From positions 1 to 64,000 of the forward strand of contig JAKJHU010001682.1 of assembly GCA_022316685.1 (NCBI GenBank): 64,000 nucleotides of DNA. The letters run 5' to 3'. The stretch is from Progne subis subis (taxonomy: Eukaryota > Chordata > Aves > Passeriformes > Hirundinidae). The position numbers were made by a program, and so were the translations under genes. Position 1 is the first letter of the stretch, and the number at the start of each line of letters is the position of its first letter. Below are positions 32,644 to 44,430 of the stretch, in pieces. Below the pieces are notes generated by a model that saw only the letters and a program-made list of their open reading frames with translations, did not search any database and was not told where the DNA came from.

Positions 32644-34110
32644 ACCCTTCACTATAACATAGTCATTCCCCACTGGCAGTAAAGCTTTATTTAAAACTGA
32701 GTATGTTGGTCTCGTAGCCACCATGAGTTTCACCTTCTCTGCCTCTTTTCCCAGCTTCATTTTTATAACCAGTGGATCTGCAACGGTGGAATCCTCCAGT
32801 TTCAGGTTCTAAATGTGACTTTCTACACAAAAACTTTAAGATCTCGGGTTCCAAATCCACTTGCCTAAGGTGTTGTTCTTGCTCACACCCAAGTACATAC
32901 ACTCTGTTGCCTTGCAAAAAATAATACCAACACCTTGTACAAATCTTACACTATATTAGCACCCACATGGGATGCCACTCTCTCAACAAGTTAATTGTCC
33001 TGAAATTTCCACAAAAACAATGTATCCAATTCCTCTCTCTTGGAAGATCCAGATCATCTACTGCAGGTTGCTCCCAATGCAAGGCTACCAGCCTTCCTGC
33101 AGAGGTCTTATACACCCCTTCTAATATAACCTGTTTGTTTATTTGTTTGTTTTGGTTTTTTACCCAGCAATGTGCTCAATTCACATACTCCCACAAGTCA
33201 AGTCCAAACCACTGAGGAAGAAGAGTTCTCTCCACTCATCTAGCCACAGTTAAAACATGCAATAAAACACACAGTAATCACCACACACTCAGGCACAGCA
33301 CGCTCAGACACTGCACACTCTCCTGTGCTCCCTCTCTGTATTCCCACGCTTTGCCTGTCTCTGGCCGTTCCGGTCGCCCAGGGAAGGAAACGCAGATCGG
33401 GGCTCTGCACTCACTCTGTGTCTGCTGGCACATCTCACTCACACAATCAAATGTTCAAACTTGGCAATCACACAAATACAGGAACAGTAACTCAATTGCA
33501 GTTATAGCTGGTTGTCACAAGAGAGGAGTGTTTCCACACAAATGAATACAGCTATTGCAAAAACTCCAAAAATCCTTTCAAAAGCACTACATCAAAACCA
33601 CATATCCCACACAGCATACATCACTGGCTTTTCATCCCACATAAATCACCTTACATAAATCATCTTACAGAAAGCCTTTTTCCAATCACTAATTAATAGA
33701 ATCTTACAACAAACACAATTTATACAGGATATTTATGGTATAGCAACCAAGTAATAAATAATACTTATAATATCTTGGTTTCTGCTCAGATTACCCCACC
33801 TGCCAGCAGTCACCCAGTGTGGTCACCAGAAATCCCCTTTTTCCATATTTCCAAAATTACTCTACCAGGTGTCTCTGACAGATACTTAACCTTGTGCAGA
33901 CATCTCCAGCTTATTGGTTTACCTTGAGTGCCCTCCCTTAAAAGTCAATTAAATATACCTTCTCTGACACGTGCAAGGGCTTTGTTTGCCCCTGCAGGAG
34001 CGGCCAGGGAGCAGAGTTCCCCCTGGAAAAGATCTGGGGCGCGCCTTGGAGTGTCCACCCAGACGGGAGCTTCTGCAGCCAGACAAAGAAGTCCCTTGGT
34101 GGTCAACAAG
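32644..34110 (-). pseudogene. ERV-D left copy, protease trace and degenerate gag/leader
   Basis: Near 32710 the minus strand encodes a protease-like VKLMV stretch in which the DTG active site reads ATR. The rest (32800-34110) corresponds to leader and gag, but no matrix, capsid or zinc-knuckle motif can be recognised. Short open frames here are matched by similar short frames in the right arm. Confidence 0.6.
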
Positions 34111-34768
34111 TGAAGGGTAGAACAGGAACTTTACAATGAGAAAATTCTAAAGCAGGTATGTTTTATTTCCAGCTGGGACACACGGGGGGACATTTCCTCC
34201 AAACCATGCTTGCTCTGGTGACTTTCTCTCACTTATTTATCTTTTGAGGTATTGTGCATTTGATGTATATGCATTAAATTTCACAATACACCTATACATA
34301 TTCATTACCTAGCTCCGCCTAGCCTTGCTTCATATTACAATTAGCTAGAAGATCTTTCTGCAGCTGCAGAGTCCCCTCTGGTGGTCGTGGGTTGGCATCT
34401 TCTGATGAAGTAACTAGTCTTCCTCCCAATATCCTCTTCTTGACCCCTCCTTCTGGGCAGGCACAGGAGGGATTTGGCTAGTTCCCATGTCAGTTGGTCC
34501 TGGCCAAACCATCAGCCTGGTTCTTGCTGGCTCCCAAGCCACCAAGTTCTGCTTTATTGATTTTTGACAAATACCAAAATCCTGCTTTGCTGTTTCAACA
34601 TTTTATATCTTACCTATTGGACTTGGGCCTAATAACTACCTAGCAGTCAAGTTTATTAGCTAATCTTCTATGTGTTCTCAGTACAACCTGGTTTTTTACT
34701 TTTATAAAATCACCAAAAGCTGCTCCTCAAATCTTGCATTTTCCTATCCATTAATGTTCCCCATATCA
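34111..34768 (-). repeat. ERV-D left copy, 5' LTR
   Basis: 658 bases, minus-strand TGATATGGGG to CCCTTCA, homologous to 53545-54201 (about 98% in the part compared) and more distantly to the 3' LTR 61013-61664. The flanking AGTG (34769-34772) is the complement of CACT, which also follows the right-arm 3' LTR at 61665-61668. Confidence 0.92.
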
Positions 34769-34831
34769 AGTGCACACAATGCTGGAGCTCCCCAGAGAGA
34801 GCTTTGCCATGGGGCTCACCCTGAATGTCCT

Positions 34832-34882
34832 GCTGGGCTGGGCTGGGCTGGGCTGGGCTGGGATGGGCTGGGCTGAGTTGGA
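34832..34882. repeat. (TGGGC)n pentanucleotide tract, left arm
   Basis: About ten GGGCT units with two variants. The right-arm counterpart is at 53430-53482 on the other strand. Confidence 0.9.
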
Positions 34883-35712
34883 CTGGGGTTAGGGCAGGGG
34901 AGGTGGGCAGAGCTGGACAGAAGCTGGGCGAGACTGGGAAATTCCCAGGAGATAAAACCCACCCATGTCAGCTGAGCTGTGTGACTCTGCAGGGCCAGGA
35001 CACATTCCAGCAGGTTTGTGGAGCTGTGCCAGTCCCCTGGCAGGGATCTCACACAGGCAGGTGCAGCGCTGAGGAGGTTGGTCTGTGGCCTTGATGGCAT
35101 GGTCAGTCTGAGAAGTTGCCCCAGGGCTTTGACCATCCCTCCAGCCGCTTCCAGCAGCCACTTCCAGACCTGGGAACTCACCCTAGTTTATTGGTCTATT
35201 TGTTCTGTGCTTATCTTCTTCCTCCTGATGATTTCAGCCACCCTGTCCCAGGCTCCCTCCTCACCCAGCCCTTGGCAGACCCCAGGGCAGGGCTCTCTGT
35301 GAACCCTGCCATGGGATGTGGGTGCTGGAACTGGACACTGAGGTCTGGTGTGGACATTCTGGTGGGGAACATTTGCCCACCCAAAACACACCCTGTGCTG
35401 TGCCGTGTCTGATGAGGGGAATGTGGGGCCTGTGCTGGGCAGGGAGGCTGTGCTGCCTCAGGGACAAATGACAGGGATGAGCCACAACACAATGACCAGG
35501 AGGTGGAAGTGAGGACAAGCTACAGAGAAGGAATTCAGAAATGTGACCTGAGGGCGTGTTCATGTGTTTAGGAAAGCCAAAGCTAAGCTGGAGCTGATGG
35601 AGGCTAAAGGCAACATCCAGAACAAAGTTAATTCAGTCGCTGTGTTTGCAGTAAATGGCCGCAAAAGGAACATGTCAGCCTGCTGCTAAATGAGGGCAGG
35701 AGGGGCAAATCT
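34883..35712. other. Host sequence of the left arm, no gene seen
   Basis: Unique-looking DNA matched by 52610-53429 on the opposite strand. Open frames on both strands are short and show no recognised domain. It is useful as non-repeat sequence for dating the duplication. Confidence 0.5.
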
Positions 35713-36125
35713 AGGGTCATGGAATGGCCTGGGTTGGAATCCTAAAGATCATCCAGTTCCAATCTCCTGCCACGGGCAGGGACACCTTCCACTGGACCAG
35801 ATTGCTCCATGCAACCTGGCCCTAAACACCTCCAGAGGTGGGGAGTCTGCAGCCTCTCTGGGTAACCTGTGCCAAGGACTCACCACCCTCACTGAGAAGA
35901 ATTTCTTCCCAATATCCCATCTAAACCTGCCCTCCATCTCCTCATGGCCATTCCCCTCTTGTCCTAGTCACTCCAGGCCTTTGTCCAAAGTCCCTTTCCA
36001 GCCCTCTCAAAGCCCCTTTAGGTGCTGGAATGGGCTCTAATGTCTCCCTGGAGCCTTCTTGTTCCCAGGCTGAACAGCTGCAGCTCTCTCAGCCTGGCTC
36101 CAGAGCAGAGGTGCTCCAGCCCTGC
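35713..36125 (-). mobile_element. CR1 LINE 3' fragment (left arm)
   Basis: Reverse-strand CR1 3' end: GGTCATGGAATGGCCTGGG and AAGATCATCCAGTTCCAA at the low-coordinate end, then TTCTTCCCAATATCC and CTCAGCCTGGCTCCAGAG wording. Its right-arm counterpart is 52189-52609. Confidence 0.9.
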
Positions 36126-36830
36126 AAAACTCCATTGTGACACTGCAGGGCCTCTTGTAACTAAGGGTGGAACCAAGGAGACCCTTGTGACACATTGGGG
36201 CCCCAAGGAACCAAGCAACCGTTTGAACACTGCAGAACCTAGGAGACCATTGTAACACTGTGGGGCCTCGTGGAATCATGGAATCCATTGTACCCCTAAG
36301 GGGCCTCATGGAACCAAGTGTCCTTTTAGATACTGCAGACCCAAGGGGTCATTGTGACACTTCAGGACCTTATCGAGCCAAGGAGAGCATTGTGGCACTG
36401 CAAGGGCTCATGGAATCAAGGAACCGATGTGACACAGGGGAGGCCAATGGAACCAAGGGGTCCATGGTGACATTGAGGGGTCTCAAGGAACCAAGGGGCC
36501 ATTATGACACTTCAGGGGCTCATGAAAGCAGGGGGATCATTGTGGCACTGTGGGGTCTTGTATAACTGAGGGCCAGTGCAGCACTGCAGGGCCTCATGGA
36601 ACCAAGGGCCATTTTAAAACTGCAGAGCCAAGTAGGGCATTGGGACACTGTGGAGCCTGATTGACCTGATGAGAATAACGTGACACAGTGAGACCTTATG
36701 GAAACAAGGATCCATTGTGACACCTTGGGGTCTCATGTAACCAGGAGTCCAAATGTGACACTGCAGAGTCAAGGAGATCATTATGACACTACAGGGTCTC
36801 ATGGAACAAAGGGGCCATTGTGTCACACAC
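36126..36830. repeat. 37-bp minisatellite array (left arm)
   Basis: Units built on GACACTGCAGGGCCTCATGG, then AACCAAGGGGCCATTGT; some lack the GGCCTCATG part and are 27-28 bases long. About 19-22 diverged units. The right-arm array (51800-52190) is shorter, about 390 bases. A 225-base A+T-rich insert follows (36836-37060) that the right arm lacks. Confidence 0.88.
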
Positions 36831-37234
36831 TGCTTAACACCAAAGGAGCTGAAAGAAGGAGAATTCTTTATTCAGCCAGATGCACAAGGGGGAATTGCTC
36901 CTCCCAAAGGTGTGCATTCTGAATTCAGGAAAGTTCCTGCTTACAGCCTGTATTTTATATACATATTCCATGCTTGTCACAGAATAAACATATATATGAT
37001 AACTATTTTCCTCAGATCAGTAACATATTTTCCCTCCCCTTCAGAGATATAGTCTCTTTCCTGGGGGTCTCTTTGGTGGTCCCTGGTGGTTGGTGATGCC
37101 ACAGTCACACCTGACAGCCTGGTGGACTCTTAATAGTTGGCACAACTGCAGCTGGTCGTTTTCCAATTCTCCTTCTTACACAATGGGCATTGTGCAGTTC
37201 CATGGGCCAGAGGGTTTTGAAGAACAAGCATTGT

Positions 37235-38028
37235 GTGTGCTCAGCAGGTGGAGATGGTTTTACATTTGTCAACATCCCCCTCTGTCAGGCATGTGAAGCT
37301 TCTCTTCCATCCAAGCCTTCCTAAGCCTCACATGGGTGTCTGCTGAAATTCAATCTCCCTCCCCATACCACAGCAGCCCTGCCTTTCCCTCCTCCAGCCT
37401 TGGTCTCCAGCACAGCCATGGAGGCTCTTTGGGCTCTGGACTTTTCCTGCAGCCACCAAGGGCAGCTGAGCTCTGCCCTTCCCACAGTCAGCCCTGCCCA
37501 GCCCAGGCAATGCCCAGCAATTCCCTGTGTGTGCCTGGCCTTGCTGTCAGCCCCGGCAGTGGCTGCGTGGCCCCTTTGTGCCGCGCTGGCCCAGCCATGG
37601 TGCCACAGCCCCTGTGCAGGCGCAGGGCAGGACAGGAGCATTGCAGTGGGAACGGCTCCTGTGCCGTGGTGCCCACAGCAGCCTTGGGGCTCTGTGCCCC
37701 ATGGCCTCCCTGCTGGGCAGCCTCTGCCAGCTCCTGCACAGCCCGTGGCACCTGTGGGGCTGCACAGACAGCCCTGCCCCGGGCTCTGCCGGGCTCTGGG
37801 CCAGCAGAGAGGCCGGGCAGGGCTGGCCATGGCCCGGAACAGGCCCTGAGCCCCGCAGGAGGATGGAGCTGGGGCAAAGCCAAACTGCCCCGCAAACCTG
37901 GGCTGAGCAGCCAGGGCTGGCAATGGCTGGGGACAGAGGCTGGCACTGACAAATGTCCTGGGCGCCCTCCCTGCTCTGTCCATGCTACCAAGGGCACAGA
38001 GCAGCCTCCTCTCTGGGCCACTTGCCTG
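37235..38028. repeat. GC-rich block present only in the left arm
   Basis: About 790 bases with no counterpart in the right arm, where the flanking sequences (CATGGGCCCATGG side and AATGCCTTCCACAGG side) are nearly joined around 51610-51640. The wording is that of the GC-rich repeat family. Overlapping frames of up to 247 codons on both strands are a composition effect. Either an insertion in the left arm or a deletion in the right. Confidence 0.65.
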
Positions 38029-38567
38029 TTTTCAATGCCTTCCACAGGCGCTGGCCCTGTCCCACAAGGCCTGGGCTGAGTCCTGCCCCTGCACGCTCAC
38101 ACAGGCTGAGATGGACACTGATGGTTTCTGTGCCAGGCTCTCTCAGCCCAGCCCAGCTCCCTCCAAGCTCTGCCAGCTGCCCTGAGCTCTCGGCAGCACC
38201 AAGGGCCTCTCCCCAGCACAGCCCAGCCGGCTCTGGCCCCACAGCTCTGCTCAGGGCAGGCTGCTCTGGGCAGGGGCCCCACGGCCTCAGCCCCTCGCAA
38301 GGGCACAGCAGCAGCTGCAGCTCAGAGAGGGCTCAGCCCCAGCCATGGGGGAAGGTGCCTGGCCAAGGGAAAAGGAGGCTCCCTGTGTGCCCTGCTCTCC
38401 TCTCCAGGACATCCTGAGAGCTCTGCAGCCCCTGCTGCCATCCCATCTGCCCAGGCCAGCACAACAGCCCCAGCCTTGTGGCCCTCAGGAGCTGTTCCTG
38501 CTCCAGGCCCAGGGCCCATCCCAAAGCTGGGGCAGCCAGAAAGCTGTGCCCTTTCTGGTCATTCCTG

Positions 38568-39500
38568 CTCAAATGAGGGTGGATCATCAGCCCCTTGGAA
38601 GTTGCTCATGAATTTTACTGCTCCAGAGGCCTCTTCTTCCTTGAGTTCTTCAGTTGAGAAATCTGTTAACAAAAACTCGTTAACATGTGTTCAAAACACC
38701 CAAATATGACAAGCCCCTGGGAATAACTGAGGTTTTCAATTCTTCTGTGGTTAATTAGACCAATTTCAGAAGTGTATTCAAAGTGAATGTACTATATTAC
38801 AAACAATGAAGAAATAATTGTTTTGTTCTGTTTAGGTTTCTTGTTTACAGATTTATATCAGCAATCTCCAGTTGATATTGATCCCCAGCACCTCCTAGTG
38901 CAGTCCAAATAGATCTGAAAATAAAGACCCTTCATGGCTGACAATCAATCACACTTTGTCCCTACCCCCACCCCACCATTTCCCTCATCCAGTCCCTGGG
39001 ACTCAGAGCAGCTGAGGAAAGTTTCTCTTCATCACCAACAAACAAAATTTGAACATGATGCTATTTCATATCCATCACAATTCTTCCTTCAACTTTCTGT
39101 GCTATGTCCCAGCTGCATCATCCATCCCTCATCCCCCATCCACAAGGGATTTCTGTGCAAAACCAGTTTTCAACAAAGATGATAGATAGATATGAACAAT
39201 CAAGGTGTTGTATCAGGATGCTCTGCCTGGACTGGAGGTCAAAACAATTCCAACAGTGCCCAATTTGCAAAGCTGCCAGTCATGGATGAAGAAGAGGTTC
39301 AGGCTGCTTTTGGTGTTGAGGAAATGCTGAAACCAGCCTGATTCATTTTATCACTTCCTCTCCTGGCTGAAGCTCCTCTCTTGCCTCTTCCATCCATTGT
39401 CTTTTGTTTCCCACCAGGCCCCCGATGAAGAGCCAGGCTCTGTGCTCTCCATCACCTCCACAGCGGCACTGCCAGGCTGGCATGAGGAGCCCCTCAGCCT
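38568..39500. other. Spacer of the inverted duplication, no gene seen
   Basis: Moderately A+T-rich DNA from the inner edge of the left arm. No recognised coding region, RNA or repeat. Confidence 0.45.
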
Positions 39501-39504
39501 TCCC

Positions 39505-39640
39505 TGCTCTGGGCTGGACAAGCCCAGCTCCCTCAGCCTCTGCTCAGAGCCAAAGGGCTCCAGCCCCACCTTGGGGCCCTTTCCTAACCCTGCTGCAGCT
39601 GCCAGACATCTTTCCTGCCCTGGGGAACCCAACTCAGGCC
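39505..39640 (-). mobile_element. Probable CR1 3' fragment
   Basis: CTGGACAAGCCCAGCTCCCT and GGGCTCCAGCCCCACCTTGG resemble the reverse complement of a CR1 3' region. Short, with uncertain ends. Confidence 0.5.
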
Positions 39641-39764
39641 ACAGTGACCTGGATCATGCACGTCCTTGATGTCCTGGTCACACAGCCCAGCCCCATGTCC
39701 CCATGACAGGCTCTGGGGATTGATTTGCAGAAGATCCACTTCTCCATCCACTACTGAATGCTCT

Positions 39765-40345
39765 GCCATGCTATAATGGCCCCTTGGTACCAGTGGGTCC
39801 CAAAGTGTCAGAAGAGTCTCCATTGTTCCATGAGGCCCCACAATGTCACTGTGCTCCCCTTGGCTCCACAGGGCTCCATCCACAGTGTAACAATGATTCT
39901 TGGTTCCATGAGTTTCCTCAATCACAATGGGCTCCTTGGATCCTCAGTGTCACAATGTCTCATGGTGCCATATGGCCACACTGTATCACAGTGGCTCATG
40001 GTTCCATGTGGCCACACACATTAATAATGCACCCTTGGTCCCATGAAGTTCTGTACTATACCATGGTCACCTTGGTTCTGTGAGGCTCCGCAGTGTCACA
40101 ATGGACCCATGGTTCCACGAGGCCTTGTTGTGTCAGAAATGGCTCCTTCATTCCAAGAGGTTTCTCATTGTCACAGTGGTCTCCTTGGAACTGCAGTATC
40201 ACAGGGAACCATTGTTTCAATGTGGCCCCAAAGTGCCAAAATGGATTTTAGTCCCATGATGTTCTGCTGTGTCCAAATGGACCCTTTGGTTCATGAGTCT
40301 GCACAGTGTCACAGGAGACTCCTTGGTTCTGTGAGGCCCCGCCAT
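39765..40345. repeat. 37-bp minisatellite array, inverted orientation
   Basis: The same unit as 36126-36830 but reverse-complemented (TTGGTTCCATGAGGCCC and CAGTGTCACAATGG). About 15 diverged units. Confidence 0.87.
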
Positions 40346-40721
40346 CACCATCAAATATCTGAAATATCAATATAAGACTCAACACTAATTTGCTGTTTAG
40401 GAGGGTATCCTTGATTTGGGCCTCAGACCTAGTGAAGGGTAACTCCTACCCTTACATGAGCATGTAATTCTACCAGGGTGTTGCATACATACAGTCACTC
40501 AATGTGTATTTATCGTTACACATATCCAAAAAAGCCACTTGAACTTCCCAGATTCACTCCTTGGTTTTTCTATCACTACACTCTGGAGCCAGATGTCTTC
40601 TTTTTGTCTTTCAACCATCCTCACATGAAAAGCAGCCCCTTTACGTGACTGGTTTCTCGGCTAAAACTTCACAGGCAGGGTAGAAATGGAATTACCCTTT
40701 TGGTATCAAGCCCAAAGCTTT

Positions 40722-41510
40722 GCAGAGGCAGGCAGGACACAGAGCTGTCAGCAAAGGAAGGGGCCAGCGAGGTGGGGCAGCCAGGGGATGATGACAGCCT
40801 GCAGGGACAGAGGCGCAGGGCATGGACACCGTAGGACAGCCTGGGCTGGAGAGGGCACAGGCATGGGCAGCAGCTGCAAGGCCCTGACACAGCCAACTCC
40901 TGCAGCACTTGGGCCATGGCTGCTGGCCCTGGGCCTGAGCCATGAGCAGGAGACAAGTGACCCTGGCAGGCCTGGGGCCTCATTGCCTCCTTGTCCCTGC
41001 TCAGCAGCCTGGCAGGGGCCGCCCCATGGTGCTGCCCTTGGCATTGCACATCCCCACATCCCAGTGTCCCGGGAAGAGCCCTGAGCACTGAGGGAGGGAC
41101 AGGATCTGCCTTGGCAGGGGCTGGGGCTCAGGCCTTGGCCATTTGCATTCCTGAAACACATCCAGGTTTGTTCAGCATCAGAGACACCTTTGCCTTGTTT
41201 GTCCCCACCTGTCATCACTGCCTGCAGTGTTCTGCTCTAACTGGAACTTGGGGAAACTTTCCTCAGTTGGGTTGCTCTCTGGGACCCAATAAAACTTGAA
41301 GAAACTTCAATGTTTCAATTTAACTTTGAGTTCTTGAGAAGCTTTTTGAACGTACTCTCAGGGATGAAGTTGAATGTAAACAACACTAAATCCATGAATG
41401 GCTCATTAAAGGTCTTGTGCTGTGTCTGTGCTGCTGAGATGGGCCGAGCTCCTGGCAACCAAGAAAAGTTTCAAAAATACATTTCTCCAGAGGAGAAATC
41501 CTCCTGCAGA
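40722..41510. repeat. Direct duplication, copy 1
   Basis: About 790 bases matching 45565-46370 in the same orientation, offset 4843 bases at the start. Roughly 97% identical over the first 500 bases, lower towards the end. The first half is GC-rich repeat. The second half carries an AATAAA (41287) and an A+T-richer part. Open frames of 100-160 codons occur in both copies on both strands, without recognisable domains. Confidence 0.9.
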
Positions 41511-41704
41511 TGGGTCAATTGTGTTATTTGAAATGTAGACACAGAGTGAAAGTTTACAGTGGCAGAACTACCTTTGCTGTTCCTTTCTCAGTAATTGTTT
41601 AATCTCTCTACTTTCTTTGTTTTGGCTTTGTTCTTAGCAGTATAGAACATCATTCTCTTACATGGGATACTAGCTTTTGTCCTTATGCCTACTGATATCT
41701 ATGC

Positions 41705-42097
41705 CTATGGAACCTTAACTTTTGAATACAATATGTTTGTTTCACCAGCAAATACACATATTGAACTGAAAAATAGAACTAATCTGTCTCTCGCTCTCAC
41801 TGCTACTTTAGTAAATTCTCTTGATCCTTTTTTAGTTTTTTTACTTTTGGGTCTTTTGTCTTCTGCAATTTCAGCCCTTCCGTTGGATGAAGCAACATCT
41901 CTGCTTGCTCTTTCTCTCCCTCTTGTCTTTAATCTTTTGAACACTCTGCTTCGTGTAGTTCTAAACTCGTTTTCATAATGTTTCTTTTCTTTGAGTATGG
42001 TCGCCTCCTTTTTTGGGTTTTTTTTTTGTGTTAGTTGGTCACTCCAAGCTTTTCTTATGAATGTAAGAAAAATGCTTTTGTGCAGCTCTGACTCCAC
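41705..42097 (-). CDS. Unrecognised Lys/Arg-rich open frame, probably not a gene
   Basis: A 130-codon minus-strand frame, strongly basic in its middle (KRLKTRGRERASRDVA and KRPKSKKTKKG). The plus strand opposite is T-rich with CTTTTT runs, which alone would give Lys-rich codons on the minus strand. A plus-strand frame of 97 codons (41685-41978) overlaps it. No homology recognised. It could be a decayed gene or retroelement fragment, or chance in a T-rich stretch. Confidence 0.2.
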   Translation of the reverse strand: MESELHKSIFLTFIRKAWSDQLTQKKNPKKEATILKEKKHYENEFRTTRSRVFKRLKTRGRERASRDVASSNGRAEIAEDKRPKSKKTKKGSREFTKVAVRARDRLVLFFSSICVFAGETNILYSKVKVP

Positions 42098-42840
42098 ATC
42101 CCAGAGCTCTGACGCCGCTTCTAGCTACACTGTGCTGCTGTGAACACTGGCAAGTGCTGCCCCAGGATCCCACAAACTGTGGCCATACCTTGGGGTCAGT
42201 GTCTCATAGGTCATCTGGTCTCTTGGGCTCTCAGGTCTGCCTACATTGCTTTTAAGCTCTCAGGTCCAGCTGGCTGCAACTCGCCCAGATTTTTAGGCCC
42301 TCAGGTCTGCCTATTTTAGGCCTCTCAGGCACTCAGATTCACCTGGCTCATGTCTTCAGGCTCTTGATCTGCCTGGCTCAGTTTGGCTGAGCTCCACCAT
42401 CTCACTGCTCTTAGGCCTGCAGTCATTTGTCAGAATCACATCAGGGTCCCCATTCATTTTCATCCGGTCCTCATAGGAGGCACGAGTTGATGGTGGAGCC
42501 ATGACTGACACAAAGTCAGTCCCTTATTATCTAAAAACTCTAATACCTTTCTCTCTGTAGCCTACCCATAGGCGTCTCCACGCAGCCTTCGGACTCCTCC
42601 TCTCTTCCTCTTGAAGGATGAGATAACTCTTTCCTGTCCCTTGCATCACTGCCTGACCCTCTCTGTCCCCCACAAGTCTACTTGACCCTTCTTCCTCACA
42701 GCACAGCCTGCAGACTCCATCTGACTCTTCACCAGCTCAGCCACTGTGTTATAACACTCACTCTCATTGGACATAGCTGGGATCTATTAAGGGCAAGGCT
42801 GTTCCCACTCTTGGGAATTAGTACAGCTGCAATTTATCCG
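42098..42840. other. Unassigned sequence with a short CTCAGGTCTGCCT repeat
   Basis: Positions 42225-42400 repeat a CTCTCAGGTCTGCCT-like word about six times. The remainder has LTR-like wording but no matching ends. No gene seen. Confidence 0.4.
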
Positions 42841-42889
42841 GGGTGAGATTGCCTTCAGCACTATCTCTATTCTCTTTACAATCTGTCCT

Positions 42890-44055
42890 CCCACACCAAG
42901 GAGAATCTGTGTACAGTACAGAACCTCATGGAACCAAGGGGCCATTGTGGCACAGCAAGGCCTTGTGGAACCAAAGGGACCATGGTGACACTACGGAACC
43001 TCATGGAACTACGGGTCCATGGTGACACAGCAGGGCTGCAGAACCAAGGAGTCCATTGTGACACTGCAGAACCTCATGGGATCACGGTGTCCATGTTACA
43101 GCACTGAACCTCATGGAACAAAGGGTCCATGGTGACACTGTGGAACCAAGGAGACTGTTGCTGGCAGCATGAAAGCTCATGGAACCAAAAGTCCATTGTG
43201 ACATTGTGGGACCTCATGGAAGCATGGAGACCATTAGGACACTTCAGGACTCACTGGGACCAAGGGGCCATTGTTCCACTGCAGGGCCTTGTATAACCAA
43301 GGGGTCATTGTAGCACAGCAGGGCTTCATGGAATCTAGAGATTCATAGTGACGATGTGAGGTGCCTTGAGGCCATGGGGATATTCTGACTCTGTGGAACC
43401 AAGGATACCATTGTGACACAAAGCAATATGGAACTAAGAAGGCCATTGTGAAGCAGTGGGGGAACCCACTGAGGCTATGATGACACTTCAAGGCCTTGTG
43501 ACACCAAAGGGCCATTGTGGAACTGCAGGGCCTCAGGGAACCAATGAGACCTTTGTGACATTGCACGGCCTCGTGGCAGCAAGGGGCCATTGTGACACTC
43601 TGGGTACTTGTAGATCCAAGGACACCATTGTGACACTGTGCCACCATGGAAACCAAGGAGACCATTGTGACACTACAGGGCTCCATGGAACTAAGAACTC
43701 ATGTAACAGTGAGGGGCCCAATGGAATCAAGTCACCATTCCATACTTCAGGGCCTCATGGAACCAAGGTGCCCTTGTGACACTGCTGGGCCTCATGGAAG
43801 CAATGAGACCATTCTGGCACTCTGAGTCCCAGTGAAACTAAGGGACCATTGTGACACCACAGGACCTCAGAGAACCAAGGCAACCACTGGGACACTGCAA
43901 AGCCTCTTGGAAGCAAGGGGCCATTGTGCCACTGCACAGGCAAGGAGAGCAGTCTGATATCATTGGGGCTCATGTAAACAAAGATCTCTTGTTATACCAC
44001 AGGGCCTCATGGAACCAAGGGGAAATTGTGATGCTGCATGTCCCTAGGATCCAGG
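42890..44055. repeat. 37-bp minisatellite array, longest
   Basis: About 1.17 kb of GACACTGCAGAACCTCATGG, AACCAAGGGGCCATTGT units in the same orientation as 36126-36830, with variable short units. Close to the 188-bp satellite that follows at 44431. Confidence 0.9.
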
Positions 44056-44430
44056 AACATGGAACAGGTCTGGTTGGCTTGGCTTCTGGGGTCCACCTGA
44101 ATGGTCCAGTGTTGCTAGTGGACACGAGTAAATACTCATAGATTTGACTCCACAAAATGAAGGCTGAAGAAGAAAAGACTTTATTGTTTAAAAAAACCTT
44201 GCTTTTATAGGTTATGAAGAATGACAAGGGATTGGAGAACAAGGCTACCCCCTCTCCATCCCACTGGCCAGGCTAGAAGTCCATCACTTGGCTATCATCA
44301 GAAAGGAATGTGAAAGAACAAGATGTTTACATCAGAAAGCTGTGGGAAAATTCAGTCAGAGCTGTAAACATCTCACAAAAGCTCACATAATATGGCAACA
44401 GTCCAGCTGACCTTGACATGTTGACGACTA

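Larger units (their letters stand above)
30537..34768 (-). mobile_element. ERV-D, left-arm copy (gammaretrovirus-like, truncated)
   Basis: A minus-strand provirus remnant: 5' LTR 34111-34768 with AGTG next to it (complement of the CACT target duplication), leader, a protease trace and pol down to the RT connection domain at 30537. The rest of pol and env is missing because the arm stops at the ERV-C LTR. Pol is class I (gammaretrovirus-like): RFKNSP, YVDD at 31225-31236 and FEQLKEAL. A 655-bp class III solo LTR lies between protease and RT. Confidence 0.9.
30318..38567. repeat. Left arm of a large inverted duplication
   Basis: Reverse complement of 51083-57985. Matching parts in order: a class II solo LTR, ERV-D pol, a class III solo LTR, ERV-D leader and 5' LTR, a (TGGGC)n tract, about 800 bases of host DNA, a CR1 fragment, the 37-bp minisatellite and a GC-rich block. 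A sampled 230-base stretch (34330-34560 against 53760-53990) has about five differences, roughly 98% identity. The left arm is longer because of extra minisatellite, an insert at 36836-37060 and a block at about 37235-38028. Confidence 0.95.

Noticed and set aside
37321..38079. Overlapping frames of 220 and 247 codons on opposite strands
   Set aside because: A composition effect in a GC-rich repeat; no conserved motif and no counterpart in the other arm.
43234..43779. Open frames of 107-150 codons in the minisatellite
   Set aside because: Repeat-derived peptides (GTK, CDT and similar) from a unit of 37 bases. No start context or conservation to support coding.
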